Shown here: positions 37,297-46,809 of the stretch, in pieces
Numbering within the stretch: position 1 is the stretch's first letter
How the letters are laid out: each line of letters opens with the position of its first letter
Source: Opitutaceae bacterium EW11
GTDB taxonomy: Bacteria > Verrucomicrobiota > Verrucomicrobiia > Opitutales > Opitutaceae
Direction: 5' to 3'
DNA length: 64,000 bases
Assembly (NCBI GenBank): GCA_003054665.1
Contig: QAYY01000008.1
Location: 47,665-111,664, forward strand
Made by a program: the position numbers and the translations under genes
The notes under the pieces: generated by a model
The model's database searches: none
Told to the model about the DNA's origin: nothing
Seen by the model: only the letters and a program-made list of their open reading frames with translations

Positions 37297-38277
37297 ATGG
37301 AGTCTGCGTCGCCATCGCTTTCGCTCGCCGTATCGGCGAATCGGACGACGCGGTGTCGGTCCCTCATCGACCTTCTGCGCTTCGTCGCGGTGCTGGGGTT
37401 CGCTCTGTGCGGAGCTGCTCGCGGCACGGCCGACGGCGCGAGGTGGATTCCCCTGCATCGCGACCACGCCCATGAGAGCCGAAGCCGGTTCGAGCGCGAA
37501 CTGCCGCTCACCGTGCAGGCGGATCATCCGGCCATCGTGCCGCTCGTCGCGGCGATCCGGAGAGTGAGCTCCGATCCGCTCGAACAGCTCGTGATCGTCA
37601 ACGACGTGACGCACCTGCTGGTCGACTACGACGAAGACGAACGGGTGTATGGCCAGATAGAATACCACGCCACGCTCGACGAAATGCTGGAGCGGAGGCG
37701 GTCCGCCGGATGGCTTTACCTGCGCGACGACTGCGACGGCCGGGCGGTTTTTGCCGCACACCTGCTCGCCGGACTCGGGATTCCCTGGAAACTGAGGACG
37801 TCGTACTGGAAGCGCCACGCCTGGATTGTCGCCCGGGTCGGCGGAGTGGAGTACGACCTGCTCGATCTCAGGAAAGACTCGCCCGAACTCGCCCGCGAAT
37901 CCTACCGCCTCTTCGGCCACTGGTTTGTGCATCCGAGCCGTCCACCTCCGTATTTCCAATGGCGCCGGGCGTGGCTCGACCGAACGCATGGCGACGTCGC
38001 CATCGGACTTCGCCTCGGGTTGCTGGAGATGGGCTCCACGGCCGCCTCGTGGCGCGAACGATTTTCCACCGATTGGACGCGCGTGCATCCCGACGGAACG
38101 ATGTCTCCTTGGGACGAGCGGACGCTGACCGCGGCCTGCGCCGGGTTTCCTTACGGCGAAGCGCTGCATCCAGGGGCGCTGGCAAGCAGGACGGAGCAAG
38201 AGACGCCGATCGCATCGACGTCCAGCGCATCCGTGGCGGCAAATGCCCCGCTGGCCGCCCCGACGTCGGCACGTTAA
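37297..38277 (+). CDS. exported transglutaminase-like cysteine protein
   Basis: 326 aa. An N-terminal hydrophobic stretch (about 24-44) looks like a signal peptide, with a long n-region or a later true start. The core shows a Cys-His-Asp pattern of the transglutaminase fold: Cys146 in D-D-C-D-G-R-A, His174 in K-R-H-A-W-I-V and Asp187/Asp190 in E-Y-D-L-L-D. The closest kind is the bacterial transglutaminase-like cysteine protease group, though overall similarity is hard to judge by eye. The C-terminal 40 residues are low-complexity (Ala, Ser, Thr). Partners and substrate unknown; it is divergent from the xylan operon. Confidence 0.55.
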   Translation: MESASPSLSLAVSANRTTRCRSLIDLLRFVAVLGFALCGAARGTADGARWIPLHRDHAHESRSRFERELPLTVQADHPAIVPLVAAIRRVSSDPLEQLVIVNDVTHLLVDYDEDERVYGQIEYHATLDEMLERRRSAGWLYLRDDCDGRAVFAAHLLAGLGIPWKLRTSYWKRHAWIVARVGGVEYDLLDLRKDSPELARESYRLFGHWFVHPSRPPPYFQWRRAWLDRTHGDVAIGLRLGLLEMGSTAASWRERFSTDWTRVHPDGTMSPWDERTLTAACAGFPYGEALHPGALASRTEQETPIASTSSASVAANAPLAAPTSAR

Positions 38278-38636
38278 CCCGGCGATGTCTGGAGGGCGCG
38301 CCGCCAGGCGCGCCTAGCCGACACGAGGCGCAGCTGACGATACTCTTTGCGTCGACCTACACGCTCGCGGATGGGCCGGCGCGTCCCTGCGTCGACCGTA
38401 TCTCACCGGCATCGGATTCCGATGCCGAGGCGCGGACAGCGCCGAGTCCTCCATGGGGAGCCGGCGAGGCAGTGTCGTTTTTCTCATAAGAATGAGCGGA
38501 TTTTTGAAAGACGGTAACCGCCGAATCTGGTACGCTTTTGGCGAGTTCAGGAACGAATCGCCCCATGCCGGTGGTCCCCTGCCGGCCTGATTTGCCCCAG
38601 GGCTCGAGCACGGTTCCTGACACCCCCATACCCGCT
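38278..38636. other. 359-bp intergenic region with hairpins and a repeat fragment
   Basis: After the stop at 38277 there is a GC-rich hairpin (GGGCGCGCC, 4-base loop, GGCGCGCCT, near 38297-38317). The 21 bases at 38371-38391 (ATGGGCCGGCGCGTCCCTGCG) closely match one end of the dispersed palindromic element at 12.2 and 61.7 kb. CTCATAAGAATGAG near 38483 is a small hairpin. No gene is seen, and no convincing promoter was found ahead of 38637. Confidence 0.4.
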
Positions 38637-39674
38637 ATGCCAAGACCCGTTACCCTGTTTACCGGCCAATGGGCGGACATGCCCCTGGTCAAGCTGGCCC
38701 CGCTCGTCAAAAAGATGGGCTACGACGGCGTCGAACTCGCCTGTTGGGGCGATCACTTCGACGTCGACGCTGCCGCGAGCGACAAGAAATACGTCCAGGA
38801 AAAATGGCAGCTGCTGGCCGATCACGAGCTGACGTGTTGCGCCATTTCCAACCACCTCGTGGGCCAGGCAGTCTGTGATCGGATCGACGAGCGTCACAAG
38901 GCCATCCTCCCGCCCGACGTGTGGGGCGACGGCGACGCCGAGGGCGTGCGGCGGCGGGCGGCCGACAAACTCGTCACCACGGCCAAGGCGGCGCGGGAAT
39001 TCTTTGACGCGAAGCCGGGGCGGAAGGGACAGGACGATTTTCCCGCGGTGGTAAACGGTTTCACCGGATCCTCCATCTGGCACTCGATCTACGCCTTCCC
39101 GCCGACTTCGCAGGAATACTGGGAAGCGGGCTTCGCCGATTTCGGCCGCCGCTTCGGCCCGATCCTCGAGGCGTATGAGAAGCTCAACGTCAACTTCGGT
39201 CTCGAGGTGCACCCGACGGAGATCGCCTTCGACATCGCTTCGGCCGAACGCGCGGTGCAGGCGGTCAAAGGCCACCGCCGGTTTGGCTTCAACTACGACC
39301 CGTCGCACCTCGGGTATCAGGGCGTCGACTACGTGAAGTTCATCCGCACGTTTGCGAAGCGGATTTACCACGTTCACATGAAGGACGTCTGGTGGGGGCA
39401 CGGCGACGGCACGGCGGGTGTTTTCGGCGGCCACACAACCTTCGGCGACGCGCGCCGCCACTGGGATTTTCGTTCGCTCGGCCACGGCGACATTCTCTTC
39501 GAAGACATCATCGTCGCCCTGAACGACATTGGCTACCGCGGTCCGCTCTCGGTGGAGTGGGAGGATATCCGCATGGATCGCGTCCATGGAGCGACCGAGG
39601 CCGCCGCATTTGTGCGCAAGGTCGATTTCCCCCCGAGCGCGCAGGCGTTCGACGCGGCATTCGAGAAGAAATAG
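38637..39674 (+). CDS. sugar phosphate isomerase/epimerase-like TIM-barrel protein, cytoplasmic
   Basis: 345 aa from the ATG at 38637, with no signal peptide. A xylose-isomerase-like (AP endonuclease 2) barrel with the four metal-ligand regions visible: F-G-L-E-V-H-P, N-Y-D-P-S-H-L, Y-H-V-H-M-K-D and S-V-E-W-E-D. Such proteins act as isomerases, epimerases, dehydratases or lyases on sugars and inosose-type keto compounds. The next gene, 34 bp downstream, is a Gfo/Idh/MocA oxidoreductase, a pairing typical of sugar or inositol oxidation routes. The exact substrate cannot be told. Confidence 0.86.
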   Translation: MPRPVTLFTGQWADMPLVKLAPLVKKMGYDGVELACWGDHFDVDAAASDKKYVQEKWQLLADHELTCCAISNHLVGQAVCDRIDERHKAILPPDVWGDGDAEGVRRRAADKLVTTAKAAREFFDAKPGRKGQDDFPAVVNGFTGSSIWHSIYAFPPTSQEYWEAGFADFGRRFGPILEAYEKLNVNFGLEVHPTEIAFDIASAERAVQAVKGHRRFGFNYDPSHLGYQGVDYVKFIRTFAKRIYHVHMKDVWWGHGDGTAGVFGGHTTFGDARRHWDFRSLGHGDILFEDIIVALNDIGYRGPLSVEWEDIRMDRVHGATEAAAFVRKVDFPPSAQAFDAAFEKK

Positions 39675-39708
39675 GCGAGTTGTCGGCGACAGGCGTTTTT
39701 CACCTCTC

Positions 39709-40866
39709 ATGAAACGTAAACTTCGTTTTGGCATGATTGGAGGCGGGCGAGGCGCGTTCATCGGCGCCGTCCATCGCATCGCGGCCATCATGGATGGTCA
39801 GGCGCAGCTCGTGGCGGGAGCGTTTTCGTCGGATCCGCAGCGGTCCAAGGACTCCGGCGCCGACCTCATGCTGCCGGCCGACCGCGTCTACGCCAGCTAC
39901 GAGGAGATGGCGAAGGCCGAGGCCGTGCGCCCGGCGAACGACCGGCTCGATTTCGTCGTGATCGTCACGCCGAACCACCAGCACTTCCCTCCGGCCAAAC
40001 TGTTTCTCGAGAGCGGCTTTAACGTCGTCTGCGACAAGCCCGTGACGTTCGACCGCAAGCAGGCGGAGACCCTGCGGAAGATCGTTGCGAAGACGAAGAA
40101 GGTCTTCGTCCTGACCCACAACTACACCGGAAACCCGATGGTCAAGGAGGCCCGGGAGATGGTGCGGACCGGCAAGCTCGGCGAGATCCGCAAGGTCGTG
40201 GTCGAGTACCCGCAGGGCTGGCTTTCCGCTCGTCTTGAAGACACGGGGCAGAAACAGGCGTCGTGGCGCGTCGACCCGAAACGCAGCGGTGCGGCGGGAG
40301 CGATGGGCGATATCGGCACCCACGCCGAGAATCTGGCGCGCTACATCACCGGCTTGGAGATCGACGAGCTGTGCGCCGACCTGACGACGTTCGTGAAGGG
40401 GCGGAAGCTCGACGACGACGGCAACGTGCTGCTCCGGTTCAAGGGCGGCGCCAAGGGAGTGTTGCACGCGTCGCAGATCTCCGTCGGCGAGGAGAACAAC
40501 CTCAACATCCGAGTCTACGGCGAGAAGGGCGGCCTCGAGTGGCACCAGGAGAATCCGAACGAGCTGATCGTGAAATATCCGGATCGACCGAGCGAACTCT
40601 GGCGCCGCGGCAATGGGTACGTTTCGGACGTGGCGAAAAAGTTCACCCGCACGCCTTCGGGCCATCCCGAGGGCTACCTGGAAGCCTTCGCCAACATCTA
40701 CGCCGAGGCGTTCCGGGCGATCCGCGCGGAGGTCGGCGGCGAGCCGCTTCCCGAGGATCTCGATTTTCCCACGATCGACGACGGAGTCTACGGCATGGCG
40801 TTCATCGAGACGGTGGTGAAGAGCTCGAAGCTCGGCGCCAAGTGGGTGAAATTCCCGAAGACGTAA
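39709..40866 (+). CDS. Gfo/Idh/MocA-family oxidoreductase, cytoplasmic
   Basis: 385 aa from the ATG at 39709; longer in-frame starts run into the previous gene. Rossmann motif I-G-G-G-R-G-A-F near the N-terminus, the family K in C-D-K-P (E-K-P in most members) and G-D-I-G-T-H in the second domain. It oxidises or reduces a hydroxyl of a sugar or cyclitol with NAD(P). It lacks a Tat signal, unlike the four paralogues at 46.8-58.2 kb, so it probably works with the TIM-barrel protein just upstream on an imported compound. Confidence 0.88.
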   Translation: MKRKLRFGMIGGGRGAFIGAVHRIAAIMDGQAQLVAGAFSSDPQRSKDSGADLMLPADRVYASYEEMAKAEAVRPANDRLDFVVIVTPNHQHFPPAKLFLESGFNVVCDKPVTFDRKQAETLRKIVAKTKKVFVLTHNYTGNPMVKEAREMVRTGKLGEIRKVVVEYPQGWLSARLEDTGQKQASWRVDPKRSGAAGAMGDIGTHAENLARYITGLEIDELCADLTTFVKGRKLDDDGNVLLRFKGGAKGVLHASQISVGEENNLNIRVYGEKGGLEWHQENPNELIVKYPDRPSELWRRGNGYVSDVAKKFTRTPSGHPEGYLEAFANIYAEAFRAIRAEVGGEPLPEDLDFPTIDDGVYGMAFIETVVKSSKLGAKWVKFPKT

Positions 40867-40938
40867 GGAAGCTGGCACTACGTCGGGGGGCGCGGCGAGC
40901 CGCCGCCCCAGGCAGGGTGAGCCCCGGCCCACCCGCCC

Positions 40939-41745
40939 ATGCCGAGCCCGGCGCTTGCGCAACGCCGTCGATTCTGCGCCACTGGCCGAGGTTCTGTTGC
41001 TCCCGTGCTTCCCTCGCTCCACCTGGTCGTGCCGGCGTTCAATCCCGGGCCTAGTCTCGACGCGTTCCTGCCGGAACTGCTGGGAGCGCTGGCGGAGACG
41101 GGAAGCCCTCACCGCGTGCAGATCGTGGACGACGGCTCCCGGTCGGCGGAGCGTCACCGGATTTCGGAGACGTCGGTCCGGCTGTCGGACCGGTTCTCGA
41201 ACCTCGCGCCGGTTCTGGTCCTGGCGGAGAATCGCGGAAAAGGCGCAGCCGTTCGCGCCGGTTGGGAATCGGCCGCGGACGCAGCGTGGCTGGGGTTCGT
41301 CGATGCCGACGGATCGGTTCCCGCTTCCGAGGTGGTGCGATTGTGGGGCGTGTCCGCCTCCGCCAAGGGATGCACCTGTTTGTTGGGCTCCCGACGGCGC
41401 GTGCCGGAGCGCACGGTCCAACGGCGGTGGCACCGCCACGTGCTCGGCCGGATTTTCGCTTACTTCGTGTGGCGGACGCTGGAGCTTCCCGTCCATGACA
41501 CGCAGTGCGGGCTCAAACTTTTTCCCGGGTGGTGCTACCGAACGATCGCCGCGAGTCTGCGCGAGGAGCGGTTTGCGTTCGATGTGGAGCTTCTCTGCCG
41601 GCTGCGAGCCGTCGGGTGCATCCTTGTCGAAGAGCCGATCGACTGGGCTGACCGAGGAAAAAGCACGTTGCGGCTGTGTACCGACGGACCGCAGATGCTG
41701 ACCGCCCTCGGCAGGATCCGGCGGAGGCTGAAGGGAAACGGATAG
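40939..41745 (+). CDS. family 2 glycosyltransferase (polyprenyl-phosphate glucosyltransferase-like)
   Basis: 268 aa GT-A enzyme. After a short basic N-terminus, the core shows L-H-L-V-V-P-A-F-N, V-D-D-G-S, N-R-G-K-G-A-A-V-R-A-G and the metal-binding D-A-D-G-S, as in dolichyl/undecaprenyl-phosphate beta-glucosyltransferases. No transmembrane helices are seen, so it probably acts at the cytoplasmic membrane face on a lipid-linked acceptor. The real start may lie some 20 codons in, since homology begins at L-P-S-L-H-L. It is convergent with apbE. Confidence 0.84.
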   Translation: MPSPALAQRRRFCATGRGSVAPVLPSLHLVVPAFNPGPSLDAFLPELLGALAETGSPHRVQIVDDGSRSAERHRISETSVRLSDRFSNLAPVLVLAENRGKGAAVRAGWESAADAAWLGFVDADGSVPASEVVRLWGVSASAKGCTCLLGSRRRVPERTVQRRWHRHVLGRIFAYFVWRTLELPVHDTQCGLKLFPGWCYRTIAASLREERFAFDVELLCRLRAVGCILVEEPIDWADRGKSTLRLCTDGPQMLTALGRIRRRLKGNG

Positions 41746-41802
41746 GCGCTGAGCGGCTCGCCCGGTATTGGGCTCCCCTCCGACTCCGAGATTCACCTTC
41801 CC

Positions 41803-42756
41803 TCAGGTCCGCCGAACAGCGGCAGGATTGAGAGAGGGCGCTTGCGTGCTCCGCACGAACTGGTGCGTGACGCCGAGCGCCTTGCCGAATCGAACGAGCT
41901 CCTCGGACGCAGCGTCCGGTTGCAGGATGGCGCCGACTTCCGGACGCTGGTCGCAGAGGGCGGCGATTTCGTCGCGCGAAAGGACCATGAAGGCGGTCGA
42001 CAGCGCGTCGGAGACGGCGGCATTTGCCGCGAGCGCCCACGCGCGGGCCGGGGTCTGCGCGGGCGTCCCGGTGCGTGGATCGAGAATGTGGCTGCCTTTC
42101 ACGGCGAGTCCGGAGCAACCCACGGAACCGCGCATGAGCCTCACCGAGCTGTCGGAAGTGAGCGTAACCTCCCACGGGTGAGCGGCGGACCTGGAAGCTG
42201 CGGTCACCGCCTCGCCGGCGTTCCCAGATGCGTTGCCGACCGCGAGGATGGAGCTGCCACCACCCACGAGCAGGCACGGGCCGAGGTCCCACTCGGCGAG
42301 CAACTCCGCCGCCAGATCCAGGGCGAAACCTTTTCCGATTGCGCCCAGATCGAGCGAGACCGGAGCGGCGTCGCAGGTCACCGAGCGGCCGGAGGGGTCG
42401 AGCAACAACCGCCCGCGCACCGGAAGCTCGGTATCCAGGGAGCCACTTCGCTGCCGATCCACCGCGGCACCGAGCGCCGGATCGAACGCGCCGCCGGTGA
42501 GTTCGGCCATCTCAAGGGCGAGTTCGAGGCAGCGGAAGGTGTCGGCGTGAAGCACGAGGCTCTCTCCCGGCGCGAGCTGACCGATCGCACAGACCTCGCT
42601 CGTTTCCCGGTAGCGGCTGAGCAGCTCCTCCAAACGGTCGATGAGCCGGAAGGCTTCGCCGAACGCCTGCTGCACGTACTTGATTTCCCCTTCCGCCGCG
42701 CGGAATTCGAACCAGGTCGCCATGGCGTGGTGCCGGTGATGGAGCGGGGAAGACAT
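41803..42756 (-). CDS. apbE: FAD:protein FMN transferase (ApbE family)
   Basis: 317 aa from the ATG at 42756 (M-S-S-P-L-H-H-R-H-H-A-M-A-T-W-F-E-F), the usual place of the family's M-A-T-x-F-E-motif. Conserved S-L-D-L-G-A-I-G-K-G-F-A, G-G-G-S-S and H-I-L-D-P-R-T-G-T-P, and the Mg-site segment D-A-L-S-T-A are present. ApbE enzymes attach FMN covalently to Ser/Thr of exported or membrane redox proteins. No recognised FMN-acceptor motif was found in the neighbours. It lies 148 bp after the MFS transporter and may or may not belong to that transcription unit. No clear signal peptide is seen. Confidence 0.88.
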   Translation of the reverse strand: MSSPLHHRHHAMATWFEFRAAEGEIKYVQQAFGEAFRLIDRLEELLSRYRETSEVCAIGQLAPGESLVLHADTFRCLELALEMAELTGGAFDPALGAAVDRQRSGSLDTELPVRGRLLLDPSGRSVTCDAAPVSLDLGAIGKGFALDLAAELLAEWDLGPCLLVGGGSSILAVGNASGNAGEAVTAASRSAAHPWEVTLTSDSSVRLMRGSVGCSGLAVKGSHILDPRTGTPAQTPARAWALAANAAVSDALSTAFMVLSRDEIAALCDQRPEVGAILQPDAASEELVRFGKALGVTHQFVRSTQAPSLNPAAVRRT

Positions 42757-42904
42757 GAGGGCGGGCTGGCCGCCGCGCCCGGAAGGCGCGGCGGAGAAGT
42801 TGGAATTTCGAAGTTGGCAATTCGTCGCCGGGGCGTGGGCGGCATGTCCGAGCTGGCGCGGCGTACGCCGCGTTGCCACTTAGGGCCACCGCCCACGAGC
42901 CAGA

Positions 42905-44494
42905 CTACTCCGCCTTCTGATTTGTATGTTGCAGCACGACGGGTCGGTAGCCGCCGCGGCTCTTGAAGTAGAAGAAGAGCACGACGAAGCAGGCGAAAAC
43001 GAAGGCGGGGAACCGGGCCATCTTCGCCAGGGCGTCGAACTGGCCGGCGAGGTTGGCGGAGGCCACCGCCTGGGCGCCGGCGGTGTCGGTGACGAGCTGC
43101 GCCTTCTCCGGATCGATGGCCTGGTATTGGCCGAGCAAGTACGATTTGTGGACCAGGACCGTCTGCGCGACGGCCGGCGCTTCCGCGGTGAGGTGCTGGC
43201 TTGCGGTGCGTTCCTGGAGCGCGCCGATCAGCGGGAAACCGATCACGCCGACGGCGATCATGCCGATGCCGCCCATGGCGTTCAGGGTGAGCGCCCCGCC
43301 GCGAGGGCTCTGCTCCGCGGTCACGCCGAGCATCGTCGGCCAGAAAAACGTCTTCGCGACGCCGTAGAGCGTGGCGGCGCCGAAGATGCCGATGAGCGGC
43401 GCGTGGGCGCAGCGGGAAAGGAGGAAAAGCCCCAGGACGGCGAGGGCGGCGCAGCACATCAGGAGGCCGATGGGCGAAAGCTTGTGCACGATCGGGCCGG
43501 CGACGAAGCGCAGGACCATCATGATCGCCGAGGTGTAGACGAGGACCCATCCCGGGTGGAAACCGGCGTCTGCCAGCGGGCGCTCCATCAAGCTGCTGAT
43601 CCAGCCATCGGTGCCGAGTTCGGTGATGGCCAGGGGCATCATGATGATGATCAGGAAAGCCAGAATGCCGCGGCCGAGGCTGCGGGTGTAGGCGCCGAAG
43701 ACGGCGGCGACGAGCAGCGTGAGGGTCCAGACGACCGTATGGCTCCAGCCGAAAACCTGGCCGAGCTGGCCGAAAATCAGGCCGAAGCCGACGAGCGCGC
43801 CGAAGACGCCGAATTCGCTCAGCATCTCGCGGTACGAAACGCCGGCCTGTTCGCGTTCGCTGACGGGGTATTTGGCGCCGATCAGGAGGAAGAAAAAGAT
43901 GACCGCGGGCACGGCGATCAGTCCGAGCACGAGCCGCCAGTCGCCGGTGCGGGCCGTGTTGGCCATCGCGATCGTGATCAAACCGCCGAAAACAAGACCG
44001 CCGGGCCAGCCGGCGTGCAGGCGGTTCAGCCACTTCGTCTTGTCGTGCCGGAAGATCGTCGCGACGAGCGGATTTGCGAACGCCTCCACCGTGCCGTTGC
44101 CCAGCGCGAGGATGATGCTGCCCCAGTAGAGCAGACCGTAACCGCGTTGCTGCGCGGCGTGAAGGGCCTCGCCGGTGACTCCGTGAACCGCGCTGTAGGC
44201 CATCGACGCCATCGTCAGGTACACGGCGTAACAGACGAAGGAGAAGATCATCGCCACGCGGTAGCCGACGCGGTCGATGATGAGGGCGAACAGGATGATC
44301 GAGATCGCGAAGGGCCAGACGCCTGCGCCCTGGAGTTCGCCCAGCGCGACTTTATCCAGCGCGAAGTCCTGCTGGAACCGTCCCAGCAGGAGCATGCGGG
44401 TGATAAAACCGAAGGAGGTTGCGATGAGGGCGATGAAGCAGCCCCAGAACAGGGGCATGTTGGGTTTGGTGGAACCGGGGTCGTTGGAATCCAT
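42905..44494 (-). CDS. MFS transporter, probable sugar or sugar-derivative permease
   Basis: 529 aa from the ATG at 44494, with about 12 membrane helices. The major-facilitator pattern (D-R-V-G-Y-R after helix 2, R-L-H-A-G-W) resembles sugar MFS permeases of the FucP-like group. Between the last two helices there is a long loop of about 70 residues (roughly 435-500). Gene order, 41 bp below the GT-C gene and in the same direction as the oxidoreductase genes, suggests it imports products of that system. The substrate is inferred only. Confidence 0.82.
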   Translation of the reverse strand: MDSNDPGSTKPNMPLFWGCFIALIATSFGFITRMLLLGRFQQDFALDKVALGELQGAGVWPFAISIILFALIIDRVGYRVAMIFSFVCYAVYLTMASMAYSAVHGVTGEALHAAQQRGYGLLYWGSIILALGNGTVEAFANPLVATIFRHDKTKWLNRLHAGWPGGLVFGGLITIAMANTARTGDWRLVLGLIAVPAVIFFFLLIGAKYPVSEREQAGVSYREMLSEFGVFGALVGFGLIFGQLGQVFGWSHTVVWTLTLLVAAVFGAYTRSLGRGILAFLIIIMMPLAITELGTDGWISSLMERPLADAGFHPGWVLVYTSAIMMVLRFVAGPIVHKLSPIGLLMCCAALAVLGLFLLSRCAHAPLIGIFGAATLYGVAKTFFWPTMLGVTAEQSPRGGALTLNAMGGIGMIAVGVIGFPLIGALQERTASQHLTAEAPAVAQTVLVHKSYLLGQYQAIDPEKAQLVTDTAGAQAVASANLAGQFDALAKMARFPAFVFACFVVLFFYFKSRGGYRPVVLQHTNQKAE

Positions 44495-44535
44495 GGGATC
44501 GGGGTGTTGTAGCTGAATCCTGACTACGAAAACGT

Positions 44536-46092
44536 TCAGGTGGCCGGCGGATCCTTCCGCAGGAAAACGAAGACTCCGGGCCGGATCGAATACGGCTCGA
44601 ACTTCGCCGAGCCGCCCGACAGGTGGCCGACGAACTCCGGTCCGCTCAGAACGATGCCGGGCGCCAGGTGCGCGGGCGGCTCCGTCCAGTAACCGGTCCG
44701 AGGGTACTTGCGAAGCGTCCAGGGCAGCGGCCAGTAGTCCTGCGCGATCACCTGCACGACCACCTCGTTCCGCCCGCCGTTCTGCCGCGCAGCGAGGGCG
44801 TCGACGTCTTTTTCGAGGCGGGCGAGATCGGGACTGGAGGGAGAATAGGCGAGGGAGTTTTCCGGATCGACGGCGTGCACCTGGCAGCGCTCCCAGGTTT
44901 CGCGGCCGAGCAGCACAAGCGCCGTCGCGGCGACGACGAGGCTCCACGCGCGGCGCGTTTGCCAGAGGGCAGACCAGCCCAGGCCGGCGAGCACGGAGAG
45001 CGGCAGCAGCCAGGCCAGCATGAGCCAGGGCGTCTTGTACGGAAGGGCGGAGAAAAAGAGGAAGAGCAGGAGAGCCCAAAGCGTCAGGGCGAGGCCGAGC
45101 GGGTGCCGGCGTTCCGCCCAGAGGCCGGCGAACGCCAGCACGGGGAGAAGCCAGCCGCTCCACGGGATGCCCGCGCCGGTGGGCCGGCAGAGCCACGCGA
45201 GGTACGTCCAGGCCGGATACGCGTGCTCCGAGCCCGTGCCGCGGCTGAGCTGCGGGCCGATGGCATAGAAAAGCCCAAACGCCTGATCGGGGTGCCGGCC
45301 GAAGCCGGTGAAAACCAGGAGCACGACGGCGAAAGCCGTGAAGAGCAGGATCCCTGCTGCGGCGGCGAGAGCCAGCAGGGCGGCCGGGGTGTCGCCCGCG
45401 CCGGCCGGAGATGGCCCGAACGCGGGAGCGCTCGCGGGTTTCGACGTTGCGGTCGGCGACCGACGGATCCAACGCGCGGCGAGCACGGAGAAGATCGCGA
45501 GAAAAAGAATCGGCGCGGCGGTTTCCTTCGTCGCGAGCATCAGGCCTGCGAGCACGCCGGAGAGCACCGCGTGTTTCCAGAAGGAGCGTCCCTGCGTCCA
45601 GCATGCTTTGGTCAGGCGCAAGAAGGACCCGAAGAACAGCAGCAGGAGGAGCATCAAGAGCAGCTCGTGGATGAAGATGCCGCTGTAGTAGACGAACGGG
45701 GCGCCGATCCCGAGAGCGACGGCGGCCGCCACGCGCGCCGAGAGCGGCGCGTCGAGTAAGGCCCAGAAAACGGACGCGGCGAGCAACGCACCGAAGACGG
45801 CGGTGAAGCCGCGCAGCATCCACGGTTCCATCTGGGCGGGATGCCGGATGCCGAGCGGACCGAGCACGGCGGCGGCGATCTGGTAGAGGGTCGGACCGTG
45901 GTGGTCGTGAGTCCGGTAGTGGTATCCGGACTCAAATACCTCATCGAGGATGAAGGCGTTTACCGCCTCGTCGGTGTGAAACGGCCGGGACTGCAGCCCC
46001 GGCAGACGAAGCAAAAACGCTCCCAGGGCGACCAGGAGCGCGAGCGCCGGCGTGCGCCAGGCAGGGACAGTTATTGCGCGGGAAGTCCCCAC
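44536..46092 (-). CDS. GT-C-like multipass membrane protein, TIGR03663/Agl23-like
   Basis: 518 aa, about 10-12 membrane helices, starting at a GTG (46092) that overlaps the end of the preceding gene by 22 bp. The periplasmic loop after helix 1 has F-H-T-D-E-A-V-N-A and H-D-H-H-G-P, a pattern of glycosyltransferase-39/TIGR03663 proteins that use polyprenyl-phosphate sugars. A final soluble domain (about 415-518) follows the last helix. Known relatives help attach sugars to exported proteins or lipids. Its place inside an oxidoreductase operon is unusual, and the role here is unknown. Confidence 0.75.
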   Translation of the reverse strand: MGTSRAITVPAWRTPALALLVALGAFLLRLPGLQSRPFHTDEAVNAFILDEVFESGYHYRTHDHHGPTLYQIAAAVLGPLGIRHPAQMEPWMLRGFTAVFGALLAASVFWALLDAPLSARVAAAVALGIGAPFVYYSGIFIHELLLMLLLLLFFGSFLRLTKACWTQGRSFWKHAVLSGVLAGLMLATKETAAPILFLAIFSVLAARWIRRSPTATSKPASAPAFGPSPAGAGDTPAALLALAAAAGILLFTAFAVVLLVFTGFGRHPDQAFGLFYAIGPQLSRGTGSEHAYPAWTYLAWLCRPTGAGIPWSGWLLPVLAFAGLWAERRHPLGLALTLWALLLFLFFSALPYKTPWLMLAWLLPLSVLAGLGWSALWQTRRAWSLVVAATALVLLGRETWERCQVHAVDPENSLAYSPSSPDLARLEKDVDALAARQNGGRNEVVVQVIAQDYWPLPWTLRKYPRTGYWTEPPAHLAPGIVLSGPEFVGHLSGGSAKFEPYSIRPGVFVFLRKDPPAT

Positions 46093-46745
46093 ACTTCCAC
46101 CTCGATGTAGTGGTTCATGTCCGAGGTGGTGTTACCGTTGCTGTAGAGCCGCACATAGCGCGCCTTCGTGCCCTTGGCGTCGATAATCCGACCTTCGTTC
46201 GTCTCGATGTACGTGGGATCCTTGCCTTCTCCGAGGCCGTTTACGTTGCGGTCGTCGTTGTTGTAGACCGTGACCACGTCCTTGATGAAATCCGGGTCGT
46301 CGGACAGCTGGGCGACCACGGCTTTGTAGACGCGGGCCTGTGAGTGGTAGTGCCAGACGACGATGGCGTAGATGGGCGAGGCGGCGCCGAGATCGACCTG
46401 AACCCACTGCTTGCCCTTGCCGAACTCTACGTAATTGCCCTCGTCGCCGGCCTTCTCGCCGTCGGTGATTTGGGCCAGGTCGCCGAGCACGGGCTCCATG
46501 TCGCTGCTCGTGACGGTTTTGTTCAGCGCGAGATTCACCACGCCTTTCGGCACCATGAAATCCGGTCGGCGTCCGCTGGCGCGCGGCGTCTCGAGGTTCG
46601 GGAGCTTCACCGGGACCGGCGTGCCGACGAACATCGGCTTGGGAAGCTGGAGTTTGAGCGGCACCTTCTCCTCGGCGCGTGCGAACGGCAGCAGCGCGGC
46701 GGCTGCGAGGAGGAGGAACGATGAGCGAAGGGCGAGGTGGTTCAT
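46071..46745 (-). CDS. exported discoidin-like (F5/8 type C) domain protein
   Basis: 224 aa from the ATG at 46745. A signal peptide (residues 1-25, ending F-A-R-A-E) is followed by about 40 linker residues. A beta-sandwich then resembles galactose-binding/discoidin domains (L-N-K-T-V-T-S-S-D, W-V-Q-V-D-L-G, Y-V-R-L-Y-S-N-G, I-E-V-E-V-W-G). It has no catalytic motif. Such domains bind sugars or cell-surface glycans. It lies between an oxidoreductase gene (64 bp) and the GT-C gene, in the same direction. Confidence 0.8.
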   Translation of the reverse strand: MNHLALRSSFLLLAAAALLPFARAEEKVPLKLQLPKPMFVGTPVPVKLPNLETPRASGRRPDFMVPKGVVNLALNKTVTSSDMEPVLGDLAQITDGEKAGDEGNYVEFGKGKQWVQVDLGAASPIYAIVVWHYHSQARVYKAVVAQLSDDPDFIKDVVTVYNNDDRNVNGLGEGKDPTYIETNEGRIIDAKGTKARYVRLYSNGNTTSDMNHYIEVEVWGLPAQ

Positions 46746-46809
46746 GAGAGGGATGCGCTTGAGGTTCGGGGGATGTCCGCCTTCCAACAAAGGCGCTTCC
46801 CTCGCCGGT

